Shown in pieces: positions 48,127 to 58,838 of a stretch of 64,000 nucleotides of DNA. Position numbers and translations under genes: made by a program. Numbering within the stretch: position 1 is the first letter of the stretch; the number at the start of each line of letters is the position of its first letter. Origin of the DNA: Agarophyton chilense. Taxonomy: Eukaryota > Rhodophyta > Florideophyceae > Gracilariales > Gracilariaceae. The stretch covers positions 744,001 through 808,000 of the forward strand of contig JARGXX010000079.1 of assembly GCA_030374765.1 (NCBI GenBank), in the 5' to 3' direction. The notes beneath the pieces were generated by a model. It ran no database searches. It was not told where the DNA came from and worked only from the letters and a program-made list of their open reading frames with translations.

Positions 48127-48821
48127 CTACGCAGTCGTACCAGAACGAAGTCGACCACGTGATAGATTAGATGGGGCTCCAGTACCGTCCTCATCACCGG
48201 CAGCGACCGGATCTTCGCGTACAGAGAGGAACAGCTCAACGTGACACGGCTGGCTCATGAATGCGTTGATTCGACCATGCGCCCTGAAAGTTCGACGTCG
48301 TCCGCGAACAGCCTTGTTCACCTGCATGTGAGATACCACAAGGTTCTCCGAGTCGATTCCGCGTCCTTCGGCATTGCTTTCCGCGTTCTTCAAAAGCCCA
48401 AGGAGGAATTGTGCGGATTTCTTCGGCCACCTTCCGACAGGTACCTTCCAATTGTTGCACTGTGGCTTTCCCTTGACGCCAATCTTGAACCGTCGAAATG
48501 GGACAATCTCCTTCTTGTCAATGACATTCTGAAGGTATTTCTGCGCTCTTTCGAGCTTCATTCCTTTTATTGCCTGACCAGCTTCATGAGTATTCTTAAA
48601 ATGAACACGCAAATCACTGCCACGCGCTCTAACGGCTGTTTCCAGAACAATACAAGGTGTTGAAGTGGATCGTTAGAAGAATACGTCTCAAATCTTATTA
48701 GAGTTACAAAAGAAATCCATGCAAAGAGTCTCAATGGACTCTGTCGCGGAAAGTAGTTACGGTGTTCAAACTTACATTTCGTGGGATTCGGCGGCTCTCT
48801 CGAGTAAGTTGCCTTTCCCAT
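48127..48821 (-). CDS. RPL17: 60S ribosomal protein L17 (uL22), 2 exons
   Basis: Exon 1 48776-48821 and exon 2 48127-48635, intron 140 bp (T|GTAAGT ... AACAG|CC); 184 residues, the normal length for eukaryotic L17. Exon 1 encodes MGKATYSREPPNPTK, matching the family start 'M-RYSREP-NPTKS'. Exon 2 continues ARGSDLRVHFKNTHEAGQAI, then KYLQNVIDKKEIVPFRRF, CNNWKVPVGRWPKKSAQFLL, the NAESNAEGRG loop, and VNKAVRGRRRTFRAHGRIN, ending with SQPCHVELFLSV. uL22 lines the peptide exit tunnel of the large cytosolic subunit. An intron right behind a very short first coding exon is a common layout for ribosomal-protein genes. The C-terminal tail (GTGAPSNLSRGRLRSG) is poorly conserved. Confidence 0.92.
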
Positions 48822-49666
48822 TGTTCTTTACTGACAATATCCTATTCAAACGTACGCGTAACTGAACAGGATGTATGCTTGATGGTAACACGCTCAACAA
48901 TCAGCGCAGGATGACGAAGAATATACAGAATTTCGCGACGGTCGGGTTTCTTTGCCTGCACACCCTACAAGCCTTGTCCCGGATCGGCGTCCGTCGGCCA
49001 CCGGCGGCGGACCTGTGACACGTTTTACTTTGGGAATAGACATACGAAGGTTTAGCAAAATTTTTCCAGGTTCGGAGTCGGTTTTTTGTAATCAGTATTC
49101 TGTGTCCACCGCCAATCTACTGCATTTACGAAGGTAACAATATTTGCCATTTTTAATGAAGGATGACGAAAGGTATTTTGGTCTGCCGTTGAGCACGACA
49201 GAGATAACGAAAAGTGATTCTATGTCATCACGGACGTGGTCTGTGGGGTGCTCTTATATTTATGCACACTACTCTACCTTTCACATTTCATACCAGCCTT
49301 GTGCGCCTGGAGAACATTCTATTCGGCAATAGTATCCCCCGTATTTGGTTTCTCTCCCCAAGGAGTTTGTTTCATCTTCTGAAACGGGATATTTGAGTCG
49401 ATTTGTTTCTCCGTAATTCTCGATATCCACAGAGACAAGAGTCTTGAAAAGGTGTGATCGTAGCCGCGAATCTTTACCAACGGAAAATGCTGTAGAGATT
49501 CTCCATAGAATTTTCAATGAACAAAGTGTTTGAGTTGGGTGGTGGGATATAATTTGTCCACTAATCTACAGAGACAGTCCTAACGGTCCAGCAGACATTC
49601 GCAGGATACGGCGAATTGTTAAGCTGGTGAAGATATTTGATTCGGTTGCAAGAATCTTCTCGCAAC
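48822..49666. other. Divergent spacer between RPL17 and SEN54, no confident gene
   Basis: About 850 bp. A plus-strand frame ending near 49137 (RPSATGGGPVTRFTLGIDIR) and a minus-strand frame at 49281-49517 were seen but match no family. A short upstream exon of SEN54 could lie here but no splice pair is compelling. Confidence 0.4.
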
Positions 49667-50536
49667 ATGGAAAAGCAAAAGAATCGGAAAATCAATATTA
49701 GATTGCAATGGTGGCGCAAATTGGTGCTTCCCAGAAGAGGGAAGAAGGATTCCATGCTCTCACCAGCGCCGTTATCAACTGCACAAAAGCTTAAGTTAGC
49801 CGAACGTCAAGCTTCTTTACAGAAAGCGGTACAAGCTCCAAGAGTGACTCGTCAGAAGCATCTCGCTAAAGCCGAATGGGATCGAACGAAGCATGAGGCT
49901 GTCGTAATCGTGGGCCGTGGAAACGCTATGCACAGCATGGGATACTTTAGTCAAGGAAAGCAGTGTCTCTATCCAGAAGAAGCACTGTTTCTAGTAGATA
50001 GAGGGAGTATGGACTTGTGCATTAATGGCTTGCCTGCTAGCGTTCAACGAGCGTGGGCTACGGTTATGTCTACCCCAAACAGCCTGAGTCTAAATGAATA
50101 TCTCGTGTTCGCGCATCTTCGGCGCGCTGGGTATGTGGTTCGTAGATATGACGCACACGAATACGGAACATTTAAGGGGCTAAGCCCTTCATTTTCTGTG
50201 TGGCGTGTGGGTTCGTTTAAGAGGAAGGATGGCTCCCGTCCACTTTTTCACTTGGCTGTCTTTCATTACGAGGAAGCACCGCCACCCATTTCGGCCGCTA
50301 GCCGTGTCTTGGAAGAAATGGGGAAGACGAGATTGAAATTTGCTCTGATTGACCGCGGCGTTGTGGTTTTGAGTGATGTGGCTTCAAATGCCACGCCTCT
50401 TTCGGAAAGATATGTTAAGAGACTATCGCAGAAAGAAGAGGCCTTCGTGAAACATCTAGAATCCGGCAGCTGCTCACAACTTTTTCGTACAACTTCACTT
50501 GACGAAGAAGGTCAACAACTACTAAATTGTGACTGA
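49667..50536 (+). CDS. SEN54: tRNA-splicing endonuclease subunit SEN54
   Basis: 289 residues from ATG 49667 (MEKQKNRKINIR); the frame is open a little further up without ATG. SEN54 is the structural partner of the catalytic SEN2/SEN34 subunits that excise tRNA introns. The signature N-terminal domain is clear: AEWDRTKHEAVVIVGRGNAM and MGYFSQGKQCLYPEEALFLV with DRGSMDLCINGLPASVQ, then SLSLNEYLVFAHLRRAGYVV with RRY. The C-terminal part (SFSVWRVGSFKRKDGSRPLF, FALIDRGVVVLSDVAS) fits the endonuclease-like fold that lacks catalytic residues in SEN54. Single exon as read. The very basic first 60 residues could be changed by an unseen upstream exon. Confidence 0.8.
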   Translation: MEKQKNRKINIRLQWWRKLVLPRRGKKDSMLSPAPLSTAQKLKLAERQASLQKAVQAPRVTRQKHLAKAEWDRTKHEAVVIVGRGNAMHSMGYFSQGKQCLYPEEALFLVDRGSMDLCINGLPASVQRAWATVMSTPNSLSLNEYLVFAHLRRAGYVVRRYDAHEYGTFKGLSPSFSVWRVGSFKRKDGSRPLFHLAVFHYEEAPPPISAASRVLEEMGKTRLKFALIDRGVVVLSDVASNATPLSERYVKRLSQKEEAFVKHLESGSCSQLFRTTSLDEEGQQLLNCD

Positions 50537-50853
50537 AGCTTGGCAGTTTAATTGTGTTGCAAAATAATAGCATGAAGAAGTGAACAATGTCTCTCTTTTA
50601 ACACGGAAGGGAAAGTACACGGTCTTCGAAGAGAAGAGGCTGAGCTTTGTGAGTGCATTCCCAGCCAGAAACGAAGGATATCGTCAAAAACAAAGCAAAA
50701 ATGGAGCGAGACTATCACGATGCGGAGAGGAACACAAACGGACTGTCGCTACTGGTCAAAATGATGGTTGACGTAGCGTGCATTGGCGAAATGCATTGGT
50801 GGTTGACGAAGAAGAACGTTAGCATTCCAACTCATTCTATTATAATAGTAAGC
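50537..50853. other. Short spacer between convergent SEN54 and RAD6
   Basis: 317 bp, no recognisable gene. It holds the 3' regions of both convergent genes. Confidence 0.4.
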
Positions 50854-51448
50854 TCACGTTGTCCAAGACTCCTCCACTATATGTTGCACTCTTTTATCGT
50901 ACTCGCGGCGGTTTTCCTGAAAGAGCCTAGCAGCTTCTGAGTTGGCCGGGGAATTCGGGTTGGGGTCACACAAGAGACTTTGTATCGAAGTAAGCACCGC
51001 AGATATATCGTATATTGGACTCCAATTGCTTTGCAAGATGTCGAGGCAAATTCCTCCATCATTGTAAACATTGGGGTGAAATAGCTTCGACACGAATTTG
51101 ACAACTGGTGGCTTGTTAGGGTAGTCTTCGGTGAATTGTAAAGTAAGCTTGAACGTTCCGCCTTCCCATGGAGTGTCATCAGGTCTGTTTTCTTAATAGT
51201 TAGTTAAGCTTTTGTTTCAGACGAAAAGAGTCGTGGGAAGACGTACCCGAAGATTACAGCGTTCCACTTCATGATATTGTTGTCACAGGGAGCGCCGCTG
51301 ATGCCAGACGGGGGGTCCTATGTGTGGATTTTAGCACAAGAACAAGCATGTGAGATAAAGATGAAATGCGCGAAGTGAATGCCCGAGAACTTACATTTTG
51401 CAGCTTCTTGAAGTCACGAATGAGACGCTTTCGAGCTGGTGTGGACAT
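50854..51448 (-). CDS. RAD6: Ubiquitin-conjugating enzyme E2, RAD6/UBC2 type (3 exons)
   Basis: Exons 51395-51448, 51247-51317 and 50854-51184 (GT-AG introns of 77 and 62 bp); 151 residues, the RAD6 length. Exon 1 encodes [18 protein letters not shown], exon 2 [10 protein letters not shown] and [11 protein letters not shown], exon 3 [27 protein letters not shown], the catalytic Cys88 in [43 protein letters not shown] and the end EESWTT. RAD6 carries ubiquitin to PCNA (with RAD18) and histone H2B (with BRE1). Joining the three exons restores a continuous family match, which fixes the intron positions. In the window it is the only ubiquitin-pathway gene. No acidic C-terminal tail is present, as in animal and plant RAD6. 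Confidence 0.95.
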
Positions 51449-51778
51449 AACACCTAAACATCAGTTTCCAAATGAGTTATATTATTGCCGGGCAAACAGA
51501 GACAGAGAAGATGAAAGTGTTCAGTGATAGTGCACACACTAGAACTAGTGCGGGTCTGATGCTATGCGCCTGATGAGTGAAGTCAAGCGCGACAGTGGAA
51601 GGAGTGCAGTTAGCGTTGAGCAGTCGAAGCTGAACTGATGTGACGACGTTCCAGATTGATTAGTGGCCCCGTAGTAACTCAAATGTGGCGGACTGGTCCT
51701 GAAAACAAGAAGTGCACGTATAGATTAATAAAGTAAATATATAAATATCGTGTTCGACTAAAAATCGTCATCAGTTCC
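51449..51778. other. RAD6 upstream region
   Basis: 330 bp between RAD6 and the tRNA gene. It probably contains the RAD6 promoter and the upstream side of the tRNA gene; no specific element was identified. Confidence 0.4.
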
Positions 51779-51849
51779 ACGCCGGTGGTATAGTGGTAGC
51801 ATACGCCCCTGCCACGGGCGAGACCCGGGTTCAATTCCCGGCCGGCGTA
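51779..51849 (+). tRNA. tRNA-Gly(GCC)
   Basis: 71 nt. The acceptor stem ACGCCGG/CCGGCGT pairs fully, with A73. The anticodon loop CTGCCAC sits in stem CGCCC/GGGCG, giving anticodon GCC. The T arm is CCGGG-TTCAATT-CCCGG. The A box (TAGTGGTAGC) and B box (GGGTTCAATTCC) are internal Pol III promoter elements. No intron and no encoded CCA; TTTTT follows about 12 nt downstream (near 51861), a likely Pol III terminator. Confidence 0.95.
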
Positions 51850-52556
51850 AATCAGGTTACTTTTTGTGGCTTTCTGAGGGCCTGTTTTAACAAGGGTTGA
51901 CCTTCACAAAAACGAAAAGCGTGAACAAGTTCTCCTTGTTTCTCAAAAGATAAAGACACTGTAATTTGACACTGGTGCCCCGTGTTGCGGATCGGGGCAT
52001 TCTTCTTTGTATTCTATGCACCCCACCGTCGGAGTACAGGGTGATGCTCCATCTTGGTTTGCACAGAGAATGCGGTCTGTAAGAGCAAAAATTCCAGTCC
52101 TCAAAAATGGAGCGCTGAATTATAGAAATAAATACGCCATTGTTTCAAAATGTTTGTTGCAACAATACCAGCCAAGTCCTCATTGTAAAGTAGGCGAGCG
52201 ATTCTTGGCGCGAATACATCTCTTTTGGAGATGAGATAAAGCTTCTGTCCGATTGGCTACAGTACATGTGAACACTGCAATTAGTGTGGGCCACACTAAT
52301 TTTGAACCCACAATAAAAAGACGTGCATTCAATAAATAGTGTGGGCCACAGCAGCACCTCCTACCAGCTCACCATTAAAGTTTGAACGAGTCTTTCAAAC
52401 GATCCCTTGCAGTTCTGGAAACAACTAACGCACTTTACATCGGCCATTCCAATTAAGCCCTAACTTTCACTAAATCATAGAGATTTTGTGTGGAATACAC
52501 CATCCGTATCACGCTTAAAATATGGGCAGCATTTTTGGATGTGACGATGTATGCTA
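51850..52556. other. Spacer between tRNA gene and Copia-1
   Basis: About 700 bp with no recognised gene. Near 52282-52300 an inverted repeat TTAGTGTG/CACACTAA surrounds GGC, and part of it (TAGTGTGGGCCACA) recurs at about 52338, suggesting a small decayed repeat. A frame at 52007-52234 has no family match. Confidence 0.4.
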
Positions 52557-52696
52557 TGAAAGGATCGCAGACGAACGCCGGCTTGACTCGAGACGAGTCG
52601 GGCAGTGCAAACCGCCGGCCGCGGCTTTATTGTGCGTGCGGTGCTCAGTGGGTGGCCACTGTGCACCGCACTCAACTACTGTAACTACCGCTATCA
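52557..52696 (-). repeat. 3' LTR of Copia-1
   Basis: 140 bp, TG...CA bounded, nearly identical to 57892-58031 (a handful of substitutions). Confidence 0.88.
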
Positions 52697-52993
52697 CCGT
52701 CCCTCTCAAACATGCTATCAAGCAATGTCTTGCTTATGAGCTAATCTAAGAACCTAAACGTAGTGCCTACCGTTAAAAACCTTTTGCTACGATAAAAACC
52801 CTGTTGGAGAAAACTCGTAAGCTAAGTAAAAGGTATAGCACTCTTTCTACCACAGTCGATCACACTTAAACACTTCAACTCCTGCAAACATTTGAAGAAA
52901 ACCAAGACATTCAAAACAAGAAAGACGCAAGAGTTAGTAAGATTATTTTGATCCTAGTTTCTGGGACCGCAAAGTAGTCGCATTTTTTCAAGA

Positions 52994-55900
52994 TCATCTC
53001 GTCTGGATGACTTTTGTCATCATATCTGCAGGCTGAGCTTTGCTCCTTATCTGCATAACGTTCACAATTCCTTCGCTCAACATCTCTTTCACATGATGAT
53101 ACTTCAGAGCTATATGCTTGTTCTTTTCCGACACTTTGGGGTTTTTAACTATAGAGGAAGCAGTCGAACTGTCTGTGTAGATCGCGATCGCGTACATCTT
53201 CGGTTCTTCTTTTAGAACCCATTCCTCTCGGAACTCCCAGAACAGTCTCCTTAGCCATTTCCGCGTCTTTCCACAGTATGAAAGCGCAGTATATTCTGCT
53301 TCTCCGGACGACAGAGCCGTGAGTGTCTGCTTCTTCGTCGTCCACATGATCGGTGCTTCGTTCACCTTGATCATCAATCCAGTCGTATATTTCCTTGTCT
53401 CACGACATCCGGCCCAATCTGCATCGCAAAATGCTTCCATTGGCGCCGCAGTACTCGCGGGGAAGAACAAGTAAAGACCCGCTGTACCCTTGAGGTACCG
53501 GAGTACTCTCTTCGCAAGTCCCACATGCCTCATGCATGGATCATGGACCTGTCTTGTTAGCATTGATGCTGCAAACATGATGTCTGGCCTTGAAGACACA
53601 GCCAATTACATCAAATGTCCTACCATCTTTCGGTAGCGACCGTGAAGCGCAGGCGTTAAGCCTTTCTCATCATCACTGCGACTCGTAAGGTCGCAAAGGG
53701 AAGGCAATGGCGTCCGTGCTACGTTGCAATGTAGTAACCCATATTCTCTTAGTATTCTTTCCACATATCTTCTTTGGCGGACTTTGATGCCATTCCTATC
53801 CCTCTCTATATCTATTCCTATGAAGGACTTTGCTTCACCGAGAAGTTTCACCTGAAACAACTTTTGCATCTCTGCTTTGAAGTCTTCCAGCAGAGAACGT
53901 GAGTCCGACAGCATCAAAATGTCGTCTACTACAACAATTACATTCAGCATACCGCTTTGAGATTTATACAGATAGAAACGGCTGTCTGCACTGGACTGAT
54001 TGAATCCATGTCGCAGTAGTTCATCGTGAAGAAGTGATCCCCACACTTGTCCTGCTTGGCGTGCTCCGTAGATTGACTTCTTAAGCAAGCACACCTTTCC
54101 AGGTACATAAGAAGATCCGGAAAAGTTCTCTGGTTGTTCCATAATCAGGGGTTCCTCTAAGTCTCCGTACAGATAAGCGTTGCTAATGTCCATTGTTTCG
54201 AGAAGAAGTCCTTGTGCTGCAGCCTTGGCAATTCCTAGCCGAATTGTTTCTAGTCTAGCCACAGGCGCGTACAAGTTATCTGGATCGAAGTCCAGGTATG
54301 GCCTTTGTTTGTCGCCGCGTACCACGCAGCGTGCTTTGGCTAGGACTTCAGGCGGATTAGTACTTAGGTGTTTGCTAATGAATGTCCATAAGAATGGAAG
54401 GGGCTTCATGTTTGGTTTGCGATCCACAAGCATCCATGTTTCGCGATCGACAAGCGCGTTGTACTCCCTATCAATAGCTTCTGCCCAGTTTGGCATACGT
54501 CGCGCTTCTTCGAAGTTGTTGGGCGTCTTGTCGGTAGTTGCTTGATCTTGGGCTCGAGAGCGTGCTAACAAGAAATGGGCTAAGGATGCGTCCATATGTT
54601 CTTCATCGTCTTCATGAGATTGCCGTTCTGCTTCGATTCTGCGAAGAGATGAGAAGTCGATGAGCTCATTGATCGATGGAAGCTGTTCCTTCTTCGCCGT
54701 AAAGTCCCGCTCGCGGCACTTTATCACTTTAGCCAGCGAGGGTACGAAGATTCGGAGTAATGTACGTGGGCTATGCATTCCCACGAAGTGACCTAATACA
54801 GCGCGAGGTAGAAGTTTTTTGTTCGCTACTGTATCGGACCTGTAGATAAATGCGTGTCCTTTTTGTCCGAACTTCAGGATGTTCGAGAAGTCAGGCTTCT
54901 TTCCAAACCATAGCGTAAGTGGGATCTTCATATTGATCCTTGAGTTCGGAAAGCGGTTGCGCAGGTAGTTTGCGTGTGATATTGCTTCTTCCCATAGTTG
55001 GTGTGGAAGCTGTGACTCATAGAAAAAAGTTCTTGCCATTTTCCATAAGTCTTGTATGAGTATTTCAGCTACACCATTGGATTGATGGGCGTGAGCTGGT
55101 GTGTACTCAAGTACCATACCGTTTTCTAACGCGTATGTTATGGACTCATCGGACCTGTTCTCACCCACCCCGTCAAGGCGAACGCGGTACGTTCTATTTG
55201 GAGGCGCTTCGTTTTCCGCGCGAGCCTTGTACCAACGTACGGACTGGAAAAACTGTGTCTATTCACTTAGGTAGTAGACAGAACTTGATCGTGTGTTGTC
55301 GTCGATCAGCACCTGCATATATCTGGAACCCTGAAGTGATGGAGGGTTTATCGGTCCTGTGAGATCCGTGTGGGTGAGTTCTAGAGGGCGAGTTGCCACT
55401 GATGCGGAGTGTCTTAGTGGCGCTCGCTTGCTTCCAGCTTCGATGCATGGTGAGAAGTAGATGTTGTTGACGTCTGTTTCGGTTAAGTGGGGAATTCCTT
55501 GGCATTGCTCCACGCAAGAGAGAAGCCTTTCCCGTCCTGGATGTCCCAACTTTTCGTGCCAGTCCTTTGCCGTGTTACCCGGCGATGGCAGAGTTCCTTG
55601 TGCTCGAGTTGGGGGCACAGGATTGGGTAAAGGGTAAAGTCCGTCCCTCGGAGTAGAACGATACAACGTCTCTCCTGTTTTTCGATCGTTGAGGTCGAAG
55701 CTGAGTGAAAGGTTATGACGAGTTAGTTGCAAGTCAACATGGCGTGAGAGCGTGTCGAGAGAAACCAAGTTAGCATCGAACGATGGCGTGTGCTTGGCAG
55801 GGAGTGTGATGCCGTTGCCTATGGGTAGTTTTATTTTCCCGTTGCCAACTATTGCTTAAGAACGATCGCATGTTCGCACGGTTTGTGGAGTAGTTGCATG

Positions 55901-56983
55901 GTACTCCCAGAAGAGGTATCGATCTTTGACAAACACATGCGTGGCTCCAGAATCCAACCAAGTCTGTGAGGAGCCTTTCAAGTAGTGGCTGGCTTGGGAA
56001 ATGGCCACAAAGCCTCTGGCAGGACTATGCTCCCCGTTGGCGTTATTGTTGTTACTGTGGGAATTGTTTCGTCCACTGTTGTGTGATCCGTTGCTAGAAT
56101 CCCAGTTTCTATTCGGATGTTGGTTCCTGTTATGGTCGTTTCCGTTATGTACCCGATCTCTAGAGTTCCGTCTGCCGTGGCCTGATGACCTACGGCTGTT
56201 TTTGTTAGAGATCTTGCGGGACCAACATTCTGATCGGATGTGACCTATTCTTCCGCAGTTCCAGCACTCTAGTCCCTTGGTGGTTCTCCTTGGGCGCTGG
56301 TTGCGAGGTGCTGAGGATTTTTGAGCGGCTGGATACGGGTGTCTGATCTCTGCCTTCGTATCCGATGTTTTCGGGCCTGACAAGTTCGACGCGCGATGGT
56401 TGCGACGATCCATCTCTGAGCGAACAAGTGAAACGACTTGGTCATATTCCATGTTATTTGCATCCGCAAGAAGCGTTTTCGCCATCAGTGAGTCGGGAAG
56501 TGTGCGCAGTAAGGTGGCAGTGCGTTCACGAGCGGTCAGTTGGTCACCAACGCGGGCCAGTTCAAGGAAGGTCGTTTCCAGCTCCAGAAGGTGCTTCTGG
56601 ATATCTTCACCGTCCTTAAAGAAGATGGTGCTCAACTTCTGGCGAAGGTTCAACTTAGACTGGATGTCGTCCTTCTTGTAAGCCGTTTCAAGTTTTGTCC
56701 AAACTTCCAAGGCGGAGCATTCATCTCTCTCGAGAAGTTCGGAGACGGCGACGATGGGTTGAGTCCCCAGGTTTTGCACAATGGCGGATCGTGCCTTCCT
56801 GTCCGCATCGTCCCATCTTCTTCGGGCTTGTGCAGTGCCATCCTCAGGGCGGGGTTCAGTGAGCACGAAAAGGGATTGCAAGTTGTGCATCAAATCCCTT
56901 ACGTAGATCCGCCAAGTGTAGTAGTCGGCATTGCCTTTGAGGCGCGGAATACGCTTCATCTCAGGCTCTCTGTCAAGGTCCAT
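52994..56983 (-). pseudogene. Copia-1 gag-pol polyprotein, three in-frame stops
   Basis: One frame from ATG 56983 to 52994, 1330 codons, with no frameshift and three stops: TAA 55856-55858, TAG 55259-55261 and TAA 53606-53608. In order: Gag helices (WRIYVRDLMHNL, LELETTFLELARVGDQL), the knuckle CWNCGRIGHIRSEC, an Asn/Ser/Arg-rich linker, protease motif WLDSGATHVFV, integrase zinc region WHEKLGHPGRERL, core LTHTDLTGPI and later HAHQSNGVAEILIQDLWKMA, the RT with METMDISNAYLYGDLEEP and VVVDDILMLSD, and copia RNase H (FCDADWAGC, SGEAEYTALSYCGK, YTDSSTASSIV, KYHHVKE). The integrase centre reads RLDGVGEN where the family has 'SDNGGE', and one zinc-region Cys seems lost. Point mutation is the main form of decay. 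Confidence 0.85.
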
Positions 56984-57891
56984 CGCGGAGTACGCTCAAC
57001 GCGAGATGCTTTGACAATGAATGAAAATATTCTTCACCGGTCCCCTACCGGGAAAGGTAACCTTCTTAGTCTTCTTCTTCTCCCTGTGTAATAGCAAAAT
57101 GAGAGTGAGTAATCTTCGCACGTCCTCTACGTGTTGAGACGGCCGATTTACTTCACATAGAACACACACTGCAGCCCACAGCAGTATGCGGTTTTGAGAT
57201 GCGTTCGGGTAATACACAATAGGCGGCAAGGCCAACCTGTACTTCAGTATCGTTCCCCTACAACAAATAGTACCTTGAGCTTGATGCGCTTTTCCCCAAA
57301 ACGGGGGAGCAGCCAGATTTTAGGTAGTGATTGTGTGAGCCCAGATGGGTGTATGGGCCGATTCTTCCTATGGTGGGGGTGAGTGGGATTATGCGGTGCG
57401 GGCGAGTGAAGCAGAAAACGCAAGACGCAAGAACCTGTGACGTTGAGAGCAGTCAAAGCACAGAAAAAGAATTCTGTAGACGAATAACAAAGGACTCCAA
57501 GGCAGCAAAAATAAGCTTTCGCATCAAACGAAAGTAGAAACGTAGTGTCAAAAGTGCCTTGACGAGACCAGTAGTCTCGACTTGCTCTTCTTGTTGAGGA
57601 AGGCAGCCGCAATGAAACTTTTGCTTCACGAGCCGCACAGACCGAAACATTTTAGAAGGCTAATACCAAAGAGATGAGCCACAATTCCGTCTATAGACTA
57701 ATGAGCCCTCTACAATGGGGCGCCGAGACCGAATGCGCTAGTAGAACTCGTGCGCGTTGAGCAAGAGGCTCAAGTAAGGTTAAGCTGTTGTGAGCGCTTG
57801 CGACGCGCGAGCTTTCAGAGCGTTAGAGAAGGCGCGAGGGTGAGATCGGTGTGCGGGAAGCGGTCGGAGGGTTCGATCAGCGATGGTACCA
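56984..57891 (-). other. Copia-1 5' leader and primer-binding site
   Basis: About 900 nt between the 5' LTR and the gag ATG. The primer-binding site TGGTACCATCGCTGA (57877-57891, minus strand) is directly adjacent to the LTR end CA. The rest has only short frames without recognisable domains; it could hold packaging signals or captured sequence. Confidence 0.55.
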
Positions 57892-58031
57892 TGAAAGGAT
57901 CGCAGAGGAACGCCGGCTTGACTCGCGACGAGTCGGGCAGTGCAAACCGCCGGCCGCCGCTTTATTGTGCGTGCGGTACTCAGTGGGTGGCCACTGTGCA
58001 CCGCACTCAACTACTGTAACTACCGCTATCA
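57892..58031 (-). repeat. 5' LTR of Copia-1
   Basis: 140 bp, matching 52557-52696. Confidence 0.88.
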
Positions 58032-58838
58032 GGCTAGGCATTACAGTAAGCTTTGGCAATATAAAGCCGTTTCCGTTATTGGATGGCCTAGATTGATGAA
58101 ATGAAATATAAGTATTCCGGTATAAACATCTTCTTTTTAATCTTCTAAAAACAAGGCAAAAAAAGACTTATGTCAAAAGATCCTAGGAATCAGACACACT
58201 GGCTTATTTTCAGATACCGTGGATGTGTAATAATTTCTTCATATTTCCCACGTCTGCATTAACCAAAGGCAGGGGTGTAAAATCTCTACAAAGCTTTCTA
58301 AAGAAGGGTACTAACAATAGTATATGTTACCAATCTATACCGGAAGCTTCCTTTTTGCATAAAAGGTTATGAAGCATTACTCACGGAAGCATTACATTCA
58401 GCACCAAATCTTAAATTTCCAAATATTCCTTACGATCTTAACAAGATTTTCACTTTTTGAGGGCTTTCTAGACAGATGGAGTATCGTTGGTACACGCAGA
58501 CCGTGTCCCTTCTACGTCAAGGGCGCTACGACCGGTGCAGTGGGCTGACAAGGGGTGCTCCACCCAGCGACTAACGCCTCACTGGACCCCTATTAAGTAT
58601 TGAACAGTATTCGGGTACTATGACAGTCCTAGGTCGAGCTAGTGAAAGTGTTGCAGTGGGTGCGTGGTAGTCAGGTGACTTCCGGCAGCAGAGGCTGTCT
58701 TTATATAGAGTTCAGTGTTCAGTCTACAGACCAATACTTTGTGATACATCTCAATAGACGTAAGCGGTTGCAATGTAATATCTATTCTCTCGTGCATATT
58801 ACCTGTAGTCCATGAAATTTATATTCCTCTCTTTTCGG
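58032..58838 (-). other. Region with possible 3' LTR of Copia-2
   Basis: No gene is seen. On the minus strand a purine-rich stretch (CGAAAAGAGAGGAATA, about 58837-58822) precedes TGGACTACAGG starting at 58812, a candidate polypurine tract and LTR start for the copia-like element upstream. About 110 bp further a TATA motif (CTCTATATAAAGAC, near 58700) fits an LTR promoter. The LTR end and a second copy are not in the window, so this is tentative. Confidence 0.35.

Larger units (their letters stand above)
52557..58031 (-). mobile_element. Copia-1: Ty1/copia retrotransposon with 140-bp LTRs
   Basis: A 5475-bp minus-strand element bounded by two 140-bp direct repeats (52557-52696 and 57892-58031), each TGATAGCG...TTTCA on the minus strand. 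Flanking pentamers TGCTA and GGCTA suggest a 5-bp target duplication with one change. A primer-binding site TGGTACCATCGCTGA abuts the 5' LTR, and a purine tract (GAGAGGGACGG) abuts the 3' LTR. A single gag-pol frame lies between, in Ty1/copia order (Gag, PR, IN, RT, RNase H). An unusually long leader of about 900 nt separates the 5' LTR from gag. Confidence 0.88.

Noticed and set aside
52007..52234. 75-codon frame after the tRNA gene
   Set aside because: No family and no supporting context.
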